Part shown: one piece after another, positions 49,762 to 58,019 of the stretch
How the letters are laid out: every line of letters starts with the position of its first letter
Numbering within the stretch: the stretch's first letter is position 1
Source: a virus
DNA: 64,000 nt
Virus record (IMG/VR): IMGVR_UViG_3300009594_000003
Span: 21,652-85,651 of that record
Reading direction: 5' to 3' (one strand)
Translations under genes and position numbers: made by a program
Notes under the pieces: model-generated
Told to the model about the DNA's origin: nothing
The model's database searches: none
What the model saw: the letters and a program-made list of their open reading frames with translations, nothing else

Positions 49762-50668
49762 GCATACTATAAACGACACTTTGACCTCTCTAGGTTCACT
49801 GAATGCACGAATAATAGTAGGCGATATGGGTAGCTCTGATGGCACTATAGATATCTGTAAGCGGCATGGAGCCAAGATCATGCATATCAACCCCACCTAT
49901 GACTACTCCACCGCCAAGAACCAGTTATTAGAGACCAGCAGCGAGCTAGTTTTCTCTATAAACCCTTGGGAGGTACTGGTTTTAGGTCACGACGAACTAA
50001 TAAACGCTGAGGCCCCATACCACGTTTCAATAGCCCAGAATGACCTTATTACGAAGGAACTCCGGGTTTGGCCCAAGAAGACCGGCCTCCGTTTTCAGAA
50101 CCCGGTGTTCGAGACCGTCATCTGCAACGACGCCCCTGCAATCCCGGTCCTGATCTATTCTAAAGACAAACCTGAAGACCCACGAACCGGCGAATTGATT
50201 CAGAACTGGTTAAACACAGCACCGGCTCTTTCCTCGCCCTACTACTATCAAGCCTGCCACTTTTTAATCCAACGGAAGTATGAGGATTTCGTCAGAGTAG
50301 CCGATCACTTCCTGTTCCTGAGCGAAAAAGACATGCCTGTAACAATGACCAGATACTACTACGGTCAGGTCCAGCTATACCTCAAAAGGAACTACGACAT
50401 AGCCACTAAACAGGCCATGTTGTGCATCGCACACAGACCCTTGATGGCCGAATTCTGGTGCCTCTTGGCAGACGTATGTTACTTTCTGAAAAAGTACACG
50501 AGAGCCAAGTCACTCTATCAAAACGCCATGCTTCTAGGTGAACGCAGATTAGATTCAGACTTGTGGCCGATGCAGGTATCAAAGTACAAAGAATACCCAG
50601 AAAAAATGATAAGCAACTGTACCCAAATTCTAACCAATACCAGATTATACACTGCCAAGAACATATAA
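49724..50668 (+). CDS. Glycosyltransferase family 2-like protein with TPR-like C-terminus
   Basis: 314 residues. The N-terminus ANILVKNNEHTINDTLTSLG, IIVGDMGSSDGTIDICKRHG and TYDYSTAKNQLL follows the SunS-type GT2 pattern (viVKNEe..i...L.Sl...D.giv.D.gStDgT..ia...ga). The usual DxD is degenerate here (FSINPWEV). Residues about 190-300 are helical repeats resembling TPR units. It may glycosylate a phage or host protein, or be a non-catalytic relative. Confidence 0.65.
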   Translation: MNLTANILVKNNEHTINDTLTSLGSLNARIIVGDMGSSDGTIDICKRHGAKIMHINPTYDYSTAKNQLLETSSELVFSINPWEVLVLGHDELINAEAPYHVSIAQNDLITKELRVWPKKTGLRFQNPVFETVICNDAPAIPVLIYSKDKPEDPRTGELIQNWLNTAPALSSPYYYQACHFLIQRKYEDFVRVADHFLFLSEKDMPVTMTRYYYGQVQLYLKRNYDIATKQAMLCIAHRPLMAEFWCLLADVCYFLKKYTRAKSLYQNAMLLGERRLDSDLWPMQVSKYKEYPEKMISNCTQILTNTRLYTAKNI

Positions 50669-50671
50669 GAT

Positions 50672-52108
50672 ATGAAAGAAAAGGTTATTCTACCGTTGAT
50701 TGCGTTCGTCGGCGTATTCTCACTGCTATACGTCGCTGGGCCGGCCAACAAAACTATCCAACAACCGCCAGTACATCAACAACCGTTTTGGCCGATTCAA
50801 CCACCAGGACCGATAGACCCTCTACCTTTGACCCGACCGCAGACACCACAAATCTCGGTCAAAATTCCGCCCTACCTCGCCTACCTAAAGGTCGTAGATC
50901 AGATAAAGAAGTGGAATCAGGAGGCACCTGATCTGACTGAAGTAGGCACCTATGGTAAAAGCACCAGAGGGACAGACCTCTATTACATCAGGGTGACGAA
51001 CAAGCTCAACACACAGCCTAAACCCAAAGTGTTGATTCATGCCTGTATTCACGGCAATGAACCACTGTCTACATCAGTTATGATGGGCTACATAGGGACA
51101 ATCTTAGAGGAATATGGCAAAGATCAGGCCGTTACTGAGTTACTAGACACTCGTGACATCTACTTCGTGCCGATCATATCACCCGACAGCCACCCGAACA
51201 GCAGGCATGTGGATGGCGTGGACCCCAACAGGAACTATCCAACTGAAGCCGATCCCAGCAGGAAATCGGTTGCTCCAGTACAAGCAATCCGTGAGTTCTT
51301 CCTAAAGCATCAATTTAAGGCCGTAATATCAGCACACACCTGGGGTAGAGTCTTCCTCATCCCTTACGGCGACAGGGACGCCAAATGTCCAGATTGGGAC
51401 GCCTACCAGAAGATCGTCGGCGAGATGGGCAAGATGTGTAACTACAGGATGATTCGGGCCTTCGATATGTACAAAGCAAACGGAGGGTTGAACAATCCGC
51501 CGATCAGGGTCGCTGGTGAGGAGCCGCCGTACCCCTGCTGCTACAACATGCCAATCTTTGGAAGTGAAGTGGATTGGTACTATAAAAACGGTGCATTCTC
51601 CAGTAGCCAAAATGGGGAAATTCATCAAGGTGCTTTTAGCATAGTCATGGAGATGGGTACGCACCAACGTATTCCTTCCATGCAGGACATAAAGACGGAG
51701 TTTGATATGACGTTCCGTGCCGTCCTCCACTTCATCAAAGAAGCTCCCCTCGTGGAGATATGGTGGAAGAACGGCCAGCCAGTAAACCGAGACGGCACAC
51801 CAAAGAAAATCGCTTTGAGAACTGCGGCCACAGACTATGATACTATATGCAACGGAAATCATACGAACGAGTACATGATGACGGACATGGCATCATCCGT
51901 CTCGGCAATATATCCCTCAACGACGAGAGCGTATTACCAGAAGTGGCTACTGGAGTTCTCGATAGTGATGGAGATGGGTACTCACCAGCGAATACTATCT
52001 GATGCGGATACCAAAGCTGAATTCGACAAAACTTACCGAGCTATATTGTTGTTTATTCAAGAAGGAGCGATTGCCCGCAAAAGTTATCTTGACATTCTGC
52101 TGCGATAG
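50672..52108 (+). CDS. M14 zinc carboxypeptidase with duplicated C-terminal segment
   Basis: 478 residues. An N-terminal membrane or signal segment (about 4-22) and Pro-rich linker precede an M14 domain: HACIHGNEP gives the HxxE zinc ligands (about residue 124), DPNRNYP follows, SAHTWG gives the third ligand (about 220), and FSIVMEMGTHQR carries the catalytic Glu (about 324). It should trim C-terminal residues of peptides, possibly peptidoglycan stems. The segment FSIVMEMGTHQRI...FDMTFRAVLHFI recurs at about residue 429 as FSIVMEMGTHQRI...FDKTYRAILLFI. The export signal suggests envelope action. Confidence 0.78.
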   Translation: MKEKVILPLIAFVGVFSLLYVAGPANKTIQQPPVHQQPFWPIQPPGPIDPLPLTRPQTPQISVKIPPYLAYLKVVDQIKKWNQEAPDLTEVGTYGKSTRGTDLYYIRVTNKLNTQPKPKVLIHACIHGNEPLSTSVMMGYIGTILEEYGKDQAVTELLDTRDIYFVPIISPDSHPNSRHVDGVDPNRNYPTEADPSRKSVAPVQAIREFFLKHQFKAVISAHTWGRVFLIPYGDRDAKCPDWDAYQKIVGEMGKMCNYRMIRAFDMYKANGGLNNPPIRVAGEEPPYPCCYNMPIFGSEVDWYYKNGAFSSSQNGEIHQGAFSIVMEMGTHQRIPSMQDIKTEFDMTFRAVLHFIKEAPLVEIWWKNGQPVNRDGTPKKIALRTAATDYDTICNGNHTNEYMMTDMASSVSAIYPSTTRAYYQKWLLEFSIVMEMGTHQRILSDADTKAEFDKTYRAILLFIQEGAIARKSYLDILLR

Positions 52109-52529
52109 ATTCGGCCCTCGCCTTGGCCTTCAATGCTATGCGTTTGAGTTCCTTAGCCGTTTGTTCTTCGACTTTTTTCTGTAAATCCTTGCGTTCTGTG
52201 ATGTCGGTCAAGGAGCCTATAATCACCTGATCGCCGTTTGAAGCGGTAGCACTTAGCCATTTTGTTGTGCCATCTGGTCTAGTAATCATGACCTGAAAAT
52301 CACTCACCTTACCAGTAGCGTGCAACTCCTCAATGAGTCTGGCTCGTAAAGCGGGATCATAAAGCGAAGTAGACTTGACCTTGCCTACAACGTCTTCGGG
52401 ACTATCATAGCCCAGGAGCTTTGCCCCGTATGGATTGATGTAGATAAATGTACCATCACTTTGCAGGGTTTTATACAGAGCAACCGGTGCTTCGTCGCAG
52501 AATCGTTTGTAGTCCACTAGATTTTCCAC
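52053..52529 (-). CDS. Stand-alone PAS domain protein
   Basis: 158 residues. One PAS/PAC unit: APVALYKTLQSDGTFIYINP, YGAKLLGYDSPEDVVGK, FQVMITRPDGTTKWLSATAS and IIGSLTDITERKDLQKKVEE, then a coiled-coil tail. It has no kinase, GGDEF or DNA-binding domain. PAS units sense small molecules or redox and pair with other proteins, so it may tap into host signalling. A GTG start at 52529 fits best. It overlaps the convergent peptidase gene by 56 bases. Confidence 0.78.
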   Translation of the reverse strand: MENLVDYKRFCDEAPVALYKTLQSDGTFIYINPYGAKLLGYDSPEDVVGKVKSTSLYDPALRARLIEELHATGKVSDFQVMITRPDGTTKWLSATASNGDQVIIGSLTDITERKDLQKKVEEQTAKELKRIALKAKARAESIAAECQDNFCGQSLLLE

Positions 52530-52549
52530 AATATATTTACCATCCTGGG

Positions 52550-53077
52550 TTAGTAAATTATATCCAATTCGTTCACGATCACAGTGACTTCTTCACCATA
52601 TCTGGCAACTGCTATTTGTTTTCGGCCCGGTGCCAATCTCTTTAGTTTGACTTCCAGTTCGTTCACCGTGCAGTTAATGACCGTCCAGTAGTTATTCATC
52701 TCGCCCACCAATTCATTGATGACCACGGTGATTTGATCCTGCCAACGGGTTGCTGCGATTTGTTTACGGCCCTTGTCAAACCTGTGTAGCTTGATATCGA
52801 GTTCGTCTATGTGGCAATTGATGACATACCACCGATTCTCGGCGAGCTTCTTGACCTCTTCAGTTTCATCGGTGATATCTTTATCTGGGAAGTAGTCATG
52901 CAATTGCCTTCTCGCATCACGCAAGAGGCGGCGATAGAACTTCACATTACAGACGCAGCCAGGATTGTCTATAAACTTAGCTACGTCGTCCTTGAAATCA
53001 ATTGGCAGCGAGTCACGGAACCTAGCGTCTCTTAGGGCGGTTTTTACGTCCAGTAGAGACACCAACTTTCTTTTCAT
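52550..53077 (-). CDS. Unknown protein with internal repeat
   Basis: 175 residues. The N-terminal part (KTALRDARFRDSLPIDFKDD, then NPGCVCNVKFYRRLLRDARR) is helical and basic and resembles a common segment of T4-like phage proteins. The C-terminal part has two similar units: WYVINCHIDELDIKLHRFDK...TVVINEL and WTVINCTVNELEVKLKRLAP...TVIVNEL. Function unknown. It overlaps the zinc-ribbon gene upstream by 56 bases. Confidence 0.5.
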   Translation of the reverse strand: MKRKLVSLLDVKTALRDARFRDSLPIDFKDDVAKFIDNPGCVCNVKFYRRLLRDARRQLHDYFPDKDITDETEEVKKLAENRWYVINCHIDELDIKLHRFDKGRKQIAATRWQDQITVVINELVGEMNNYWTVINCTVNELEVKLKRLAPGRKQIAVARYGEEVTVIVNELDIIY

Positions 53078-53405
53078 TCCTCTCCCTTTCCTCCCTCTCG
53101 AACTCCTCTCGCAACTTGCGTTCCCTCTCTTCTCTCTCCAACTGAATCCTCTGTTGCTCTATTGCGTCCTGCGGGCTTGGTGCCTTTTTAGCACTCACCA
53201 GCCTGCCGCACTTGGGACAACGGAACTTCTTGGTTTGGTCCATGAACTTGGATTCAGCTAGCTTCTTCGTCTCAGGGTCGATGTGAGATATTTTGGTCTG
53301 TATTTTTGATCTTAGGTAAACATAGAGGCCATCTACGTCGGCGGCATTATCTGTCACCAATGTCCAATTACATATCTCGCAGTGTAGTTTATAGAAGTTA
53401 CTCAT
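53022..53405 (-). CDS. Zinc-ribbon protein with charged tail
   Basis: 127 residues. CEICNWT near residue 9 and CPKCGRL near 70 give two CxxC pairs for a zinc ribbon; the tail is an Arg/Glu-rich helix (QLEREERERKLREEFEREER). It overlaps genes on both sides in the same direction, so it belongs to a tightly coupled set. Possibly nucleic-acid binding; no family named. Confidence 0.5.
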   Translation of the reverse strand: MSNFYKLHCEICNWTLVTDNAADVDGLYVYLRSKIQTKISHIDPETKKLAESKFMDQTKKFRCPKCGRLVSAKKAPSPQDAIEQQRIQLEREERERKLREEFEREERERNEKKVGVSTGRKNRPKRR

Positions 53406-53727
53406 CACTTGCCTTTTCTGTAGGTTCGCCCACGCTGACCAATGCGTTGGCCTCCAAGTATGTAAGGTAGTTGGCCCCTAGAGTAGCCAGGAAGCTACCT
53501 GCACATCCAGCAGCAAAGATAACAAAGGGATTCCAACTCAACACGGTCAACCCCAGGAAGGCCCCGCACCAGAAACCGCAACATTGGTAACAGCCCACCA
53601 ACTTGCCCAGCCACGGTATACACCCTTGTAAGTAGGTGCGTACAGGCTCGAAAAGCGTGCTGTCCACAATGATATGTGTCATCCCTATAACGGCAAAACA
53701 GAAAAGCAGCAGCAATGTAATGTCCAT
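53398..53727 (-). CDS. DUF1360-like membrane protein
   Basis: 109 residues with three hydrophobic stretches. CYQCCGFWCGAFLG (about residue 46) matches the conserved cysteine signature of the DUF1360 membrane family, found in bacteria and some phages. Its role is unknown. The ATG overl aps the stop of the homing-endonuclease remnant (TAATG). Confidence 0.6.
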   Translation of the reverse strand: MDITLLLLFCFAVIGMTHIIVDSTLFEPVRTYLQGCIPWLGKLVGCYQCCGFWCGAFLGLTVLSWNPFVIFAAGCAGSFLATLGANYLTYLEANALVSVGEPTEKASDE

Positions 53728-54174
53728 TACGCAACTCCTTTTTCATTGAGCAATCTAGCTTTTTGGTAGTATGATTCTCTTAGCTCTAAGTCGGCTAGGG
53801 ACAAGCCTAATCGACCGGGCCATTTGCACTTACCTGTGTAATCCAATACTAGTTTGGCCTGTTGTTTTTACAGATCAGGCAGGGGATGATTTCTGATAGA
53901 AGGGCCTCAACTTGTTTGGCCTGTAGAGTCCATCTCCAAGCTGGCTTGTGCTTCTTACCTTTCTGGAAACACACCGAACCAAGACCGGTCATTGATAGAA
54001 GTGCCTCGACAAGAGGCTTGTGTGTGTGTGTGTGTGTTAACCACCACTACCACTGTTGTGTAGTAATATCCGCACCTCCAACTCTTGGCCTTCCTCTTCA
54101 AAACGCTGACGTAACCTTCGCCATCTATTACCCCCGGCTATGTACGTCGCCTGCTCTTTAGTAATTTTCTCCAA
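53727..54174 (-). pseudogene. LAGLIDADG homing endonuclease remnant
   Basis: From a TTG at 54174 behind GGAGG the frame reads KITKEQATYIAG. After one surplus G in a five-G run (54134-54138) it continues GVIDGEGYVSVLKRKAKSW, a LAGLIDADG motif, then VEALLSMTGLGSVCFQKGKK, PAWRWTLQAKQVEALLSEII and PCLICKN. A lost A near 53868 shifts to QAKLVLDYTGKCKWPGRLGL and ESYYQKARLLNEKGVA. A (TG)n tract encodes a Thr-His run in the middle. It is inactive as read. Confidence 0.75.
54019..54037. repeat. (TG)n dinucleotide microsatellite
   Basis: Nine consecutive TG units within the LAGLIDADG remnant. It encodes Thr-His repeats on the minus strand and is a likely slippage hotspot. Confidence 0.9.
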
Positions 54175-54178
54175 AAAA

Positions 54179-54547
54179 TTACCTCCACCACACTATATAG
54201 ATTCGTTCCCTATCCCTGTCTAAGCTGAAGTTAGGAAACCGCTCATCCCCATCATTTAGGTTTTCCTCAGCAAAATCTAGCGAGAATACTTGATTACTAA
54301 CGATGTTGTAGTTCATCCGATCTACGGTAACTTCATCACCAAAAAAACTAGCCAGGATTTTTTCGTGACTGCTTTCTACACTATTCAGAAAATCCAGTAC
54401 CGAACGACGACCCATGTTCTTCAAGGAAGGGAGCATTTGCGATAGCTTCCACTGGTCGAACATCGGACGGAACTCAGGTAGGAGTTTTCTTACCTCCTTG
54501 TTTCGGAATACGAGTTCCTCTACGTTGTCCAGATTTAACACAAGCAT
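54179..54547 (-). CDS. Unknown 122-residue protein
   Basis: MLVLNLDNVEELVFRNKEVR..., acidic, helical at the start and ending IYIVWWR. No family recognised. It is divergent from the baseplate gene, sharing a 51-base intergenic region with an inverted repeat. No Shine-Dalgarno is seen before its ATG. Confidence 0.5.
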   Translation of the reverse strand: MLVLNLDNVEELVFRNKEVRKLLPEFRPMFDQWKLSQMLPSLKNMGRRSVLDFLNSVESSHEKILASFFGDEVTVDRMNYNIVSNQVFSLDFAEENLNDGDERFPNFSLDRDRERIYIVWWR

Positions 54548-54552
54548 ACTAT

Positions 54553-54573
54553 GTTAGATTAGTCTGATCTAAC
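54553..54573. promoter_or_regulatory. Inverted repeat between divergent genes
   Basis: GTTAGAT and ATCTAAC separated by 7 bases, between a minus-strand gene and the baseplate gene. It could be an operator or an overlapping promoter element; no function is shown. Confidence 0.4.
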
Positions 54574-54598
54574 GAAATTCAAGAAAGAGGAGAATAAT

Positions 54599-55735
54599 AT
54601 GGCCGATGAGAAAACATTTCGTCCACAACGAAAGAGCATAGCACCTTCAGAGGTATCCAATGAAGGGCAAGAGGCATTGCAGGCCGCACAAAACATTCGT
54701 GAAGCCGCCGCTACCGAGGTAGGCGAAGCAGTAGATCACCCAGGCGGTGGATTCCAAATCCAGGGCAATATGCCTCCAGAGTTCCAGGCTGCTCTAGCCA
54801 AGAACAGAAACCCCCAGGCTCAGAATGCCGACTTCGGCACAACCCAGAAGGAATCCAAAATGTCTCCCACCAGGAGACCAACTCCTGTAGCACCACCAAA
54901 CACCACCATGCGTGTAACTGGTAGTGCTAGATTAGAAGAGTTGATTAACAACGCCAAGCAACATCACGTAACCTGGGAAGAACTCAAACTCCCGTCTAAG
55001 GGCGTGTTCTATAACGGCGATGACGGGCCTACTGACGGCATTATCCACGTTAGACCGATGACTGGAGAAGAAGAACAGATTTTGGCTACCCCCAGATTCG
55101 TGAAGAAGGGGCAGGCTGTGAACATGATCTTCAACCGTTGTATCAAGGAAGGGTTTGATTCATCCAACTTCTTGACGGCTGACAGAACCTACCTTCTCAT
55201 TTTCCTCCGTGGTATTTCGTATAGCCCGGATTACGATGTCGAGGTCAAGTGTCCGTTCACCGACAAACAGTTCACCACGACGATCAACCTAGCTACGTTG
55301 TTCCTCGAACAGTGTCCTTTGAACTTCGGCCCACAAAGCCTGCAAGGAACACTGCCGACCACCGGCTACAACTTCACCTACAGACTGCCGACTGGTGCTG
55401 ACGAGCAGAGGATTCAGGAGTACCGAGATCACAAGGCGAAGTTCGATGTCGGCAACAATTCCGACGACACCCTGATCTACAGGACCGCCTTGCTATTGAA
55501 CGACATCGAAGGTCTGACGGACAAGAGTGAAATACAAGAACTCTTGCGTCACCTACCTATCGGCGACGTAGCTCACTTGAGGAACTGTGTCAACGAGCCT
55601 CCGTTCGGTGTGGATACCAAGGTGAGTATCATCAGTCCGTTCAACATGGAAGAGTTCGAGCTAGAATTACCGCTCGAAGCAAATTTTTTCTTCCCAAGGG
55701 CAAGGAAGACGACCCAGAATACGACCCAAGCATAG
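54599..55735 (+). CDS. Baseplate protein, T4 gp26-like
   Basis: 378 residues. After an Ala/Pro/Gln-rich N-terminus (about 110 residues), ELKLPSKGVFYNGDDGPTDG, HVRPMTGEEEQILATPRFV, NMIFNRCIKEGFDSSNFL and LIFLRGISYSPDYDVEVKCP match the T4 baseplate family containing gp26. It should belong to the baseplate hub or its assembly. GAGGAG precedes the ATG. Near its 3' end an AAATTTTTTC slippery stretch may let ribosomes shift by -1 into a 78-codon extension. Confidence 0.72.
   Translation: MADEKTFRPQRKSIAPSEVSNEGQEALQAAQNIREAAATEVGEAVDHPGGGFQIQGNMPPEFQAALAKNRNPQAQNADFGTTQKESKMSPTRRPTPVAPPNTTMRVTGSARLEELINNAKQHHVTWEELKLPSKGVFYNGDDGPTDGIIHVRPMTGEEEQILATPRFVKKGQAVNMIFNRCIKEGFDSSNFLTADRTYLLIFLRGISYSPDYDVEVKCPFTDKQFTTTINLATLFLEQCPLNFGPQSLQGTLPTTGYNFTYRLPTGADEQRIQEYRDHKAKFDVGNNSDDTLIYRTALLLNDIEGLTDKSEIQELLRHLPIGDVAHLRNCVNEPPFGVDTKVSIISPFNMEEFELELPLEANFFFPRARKTTQNTTQA
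55681..55687 (+). promoter_or_regulatory. Putative -1 programmed frameshift site (A AAT TTT)
   Basis: The heptamer A-AAT-TTT is in the X-XXY-YYZ register of the baseplate gene. After slipping, the -1 frame stays open for 78 codons to 55923. In frame 0 the stop comes 15 codons later at 55733. The -1 frame has no convincing start site of its own. Confidence 0.6.
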
Positions 55736-55923
55736 AGCTTTGGCAGTCATTGATGGAGGAGATATTCTTCTTCCAGTATCATCTACACCTGAGCAGAGAC
55801 GACTGCATGGTGATGCCGATCAACGAACGCAAGTGGATGATCGAGCGTTTCATCAAGCAGAAGCAGCGTGAAAACGAGGCTATGGAAGCTGCTCGCAGAA
55901 AGGCTAAGTCGAAGGCAAGATAA
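55687..55923 (+). CDS. Frameshift extension of the baseplate protein (assembly-chaperone-like)
   Basis: The -1 frame reads FLPKGKEDDPEYDPSIELWQ, SLMEEIFFFQYHLHLSRDDC, MPINERKWMIERFIKQKQRE and a basic coiled tail. The composition and the short helical shape resemble the second half of gpG-GT or P2 E-E' tail assembly chaperones. An ATG at 55753 exists, but only a weak ribosome site precedes it. Expression as a fusion of about 441 residues is inferred. Confidence 0.6.
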   Translation, partial: FLPKGKEDDPEYDPSIELWQSLMEEIFFFQYHLHLSRDDCMVMPINERKWMIERFIKQKQRENEAMEAARRKAKSKAR

Positions 55924-55926
55924 GAC

Positions 55927-56661
55927 ATGGCAACCAAAGAGAGAAACCAAAATGCAGTTGCAGGAGACACGCTCACACTGAGACAGTTCTTCTACAACTC
56001 CAATAACTTCGCCGATGTGATCAAAGTCGAGAAAGTAGAAATCTACTTCTTCGACAAAGAAGAAATCACTGAGGAGAACCCAAAGGGACTTCGTTTGGTA
56101 GAGACTATCGATGGTTCTCTTGTAACTCATGATGAAACTGGCAAGTACAGTGCGGTTCTAACGCTGGACGGCAGGTACGGCATAGGCAAGTATACAGACG
56201 TATGGACGGTGAACGTCGAAGCAACTCACCCGAAGATCACCATCAACGCCGGTTTCAATGTCTACTCCAACCTGTGGTATTCATCTCCTTCGCCCATAGT
56301 ATATGACTTTAACTTCCGGTTCCGACCAAACAAACTCAAGATAGGTTCCAAGCGTCACCTAATCATTGAAGTAGAACCCAACGTACCGACTGGCTCCAAT
56401 CTGGCGAAGTATTATGAAAATCTCGCCATAGCATCTCCCTTGAGAATTTCAATAGAACAGGCGTGTGGACCCTGTTTGCCAGAGGAGCAAGATTTAAGAC
56501 TTATAGTTGACAGAGAATCTGTGGACTATAGAGATAAGGGCCGAGGGTTCTACTTCTTTGATACTTCGGAGCTAGACTGCGGAATCTATAATGTCTGGTT
56601 TGAAATGGAGTTCGGCGGAAATACATACATTTCCGACAAGCAGCAGTTGCAGATTTACTAG
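55927..56661 (+). CDS. Structural protein of the baseplate region
   Basis: 244 residues, beta-rich: TLTLRQFFYNSNNFADVIKV, GRYGIGKYTDVWTVNVEATH and YDFNFRFRPNKLKIGSKRHL suggest Ig-like or jelly-roll domains. It follows the frameshift extension by 3 bases and precedes two more tail genes. No specific homologue recognised; a baseplate or fibre-attachment role is likely. Confidence 0.55.
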   Translation: MATKERNQNAVAGDTLTLRQFFYNSNNFADVIKVEKVEIYFFDKEEITEENPKGLRLVETIDGSLVTHDETGKYSAVLTLDGRYGIGKYTDVWTVNVEATHPKITINAGFNVYSNLWYSSPSPIVYDFNFRFRPNKLKIGSKRHLIIEVEPNVPTGSNLAKYYENLAIASPLRISIEQACGPCLPEEQDLRLIVDRESVDYRDKGRGFYFFDTSELDCGIYNVWFEMEFGGNTYISDKQQLQIY

Positions 56662-56694
56662 TAACGTGCCACGATGACAGAGGAGGTTAGACCA

Positions 56695-57447
56695 ATGAGA
56701 AATTCCTGGCTAGGCGACTACTATTTCAACATCCTGCAAAGCCCAGAGGCTTTCAGAGCGGCACTCGATCAATACATAGAATGCCCAGATGAAACTGCAA
56801 TAGCCAAATTGGAAGGTGTGTTGCGATGTCTATTAGGCATCGTCCTAGAAAACCATAAGCCGCCGATTGAAATATGTTCTGGAGGGTGCAACGAATGCAT
56901 TGTCGATTGCCTCAATCGAGCTAGAAAATGTGATTGCTCACCGGCAAAGTATTTCACCGTAGTAATGCTGAGGCATCTACGTCAATACGTCCAGCCAACC
57001 GCCGCCCCGTCTGATAAGGATTTCAATTGGTTCGCTACGATCAACGACGGTCGTATTTGCTTCTCCATTCCTGTCCACCCATATAACTTACCTGAAAAAC
57101 TAGCTTCCCAAAGCGATGTCGAACTACTGATTATCAACGATGGCTCCCCCTTCTTCACGCCCTTCTCCCGCTGGCTATCAAGCTCCTACAAATACCCACA
57201 ACTAGCAGACATCACAATCACTTGTTACGACAAAGAAGGTAAAATCCGGAAGTCTGTCTTGCTACAAGACGCCAAGCACACCAAAGTTTCTATGCTAGAC
57301 CCAGAATACTTCTCTTCATCAACACTTGGAATGGAAATCATGTTCAACTACAGAAAGGCATTATATGACGATGAAAAATTACTGGCTAGACATGGACAAA
57401 GCCGAAAAAAGACGCAAGCTCAAATGGCAACAAGAGAGGGAGCATAG
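56695..57447 (+). CDS. Putative baseplate protein with Cys-rich segment
   Basis: 250 residues. The ATG at 56695 has GAGGAGG 8 bases upstream, better than the ATG at 56674. The middle has CSGGCNECIVDCLNRARKCDC, a Cys cluster. The C-terminal part (ITITCYDKEGKIRKSVLLQD, LDPEYFSSSTLGMEIMFNYR) resembles the end of the tube fold seen in the three tube genes. The 3' end overlaps the next gene by 83 bases. Confidence 0.5.
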   Translation: MRNSWLGDYYFNILQSPEAFRAALDQYIECPDETAIAKLEGVLRCLLGIVLENHKPPIEICSGGCNECIVDCLNRARKCDCSPAKYFTVVMLRHLRQYVQPTAAPSDKDFNWFATINDGRICFSIPVHPYNLPEKLASQSDVELLIINDGSPFFTPFSRWLSSSYKYPQLADITITCYDKEGKIRKSVLLQDAKHTKVSMLDPEYFSSSTLGMEIMFNYRKALYDDEKLLARHGQSRKKTQAQMATREGA

Positions 57448-57991
57448 AGACGCCGAACAAATAAAAAAGGCCAACCTCAAAGAAGTCCATATAGAGCCGC
57501 CGAAAAAAGGAGAGAACACAGTAAAGACAAATCTGAATGAAGAGAAACGCATCTCAATAGGGATGCAGGATCACCCAGGATTCAAAGCCAACTATGTCTG
57601 GCCCCGCTCGTTCCGGTTCTTGCTGACTCCGAAATCCCGTCCTGAACTCCAATACTTCTTCAGGAATGTAGAAATCAACTACGCCTGGAAGTCTCTAGAA
57701 CTACAAATCTACGATACCACTGACGGCACCGCCCACGATTGGGTTCAGTACCTACTCGAAGAAAATGCCAAGAAACACGAGGAACTGAAATTGATCATTG
57801 TAAATAGTCTGGGAACGCCGTTGTACCGTTACAGATTCTCCGGTCTCCAGGTTGTGGCCCACGACCTGAAATTCGATTACGAATCGAGCGACGTGGCTAC
57901 ACACACCATTTTACTTGAGTTCAAGAACATGCGGAGATCAACGGTCGTGCATCCAAAGAAAGCCAGTGATCTAGATTTTCTGATCCACTAG
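57365..57991 (+). CDS. Baseplate tube-like protein (gp54/gp48-type fold, tentative)
   Basis: 208 residues. A basic coiled N-terminus (DKAEKRRKLKWQQEREHRDA) precedes a beta domain: WPRSFRFLLTPKSRPELQYF, NVEINYAWKSLELQIYDTTD, LYRYRFSGLQVVAHDLKFDY and ATHTILLEFKNMRR. This is the tube-fold pattern and may represent a tube-initiating baseplate protein. AAAGG precedes the ATG at 57365; a second ATG follows at 57371. Confidence 0.5.
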   Translation: MTMKNYWLDMDKAEKRRKLKWQQEREHRDAEQIKKANLKEVHIEPPKKGENTVKTNLNEEKRISIGMQDHPGFKANYVWPRSFRFLLTPKSRPELQYFFRNVEINYAWKSLELQIYDTTDGTAHDWVQYLLEENAKKHEELKLIIVNSLGTPLYRYRFSGLQVVAHDLKFDYESSDVATHTILLEFKNMRRSTVVHPKKASDLDFLIH

Positions 57992-58019
57992 AAGGTACAG
58001 ATCGACAAAGAAGTGGCAA

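Noticed and set aside
53862-54161. Plus-strand open frame with Cys-Val repeats
   Set aside because: It is antisense to the LAGLIDADG remnant and arises from the TG repeat; no start signal.
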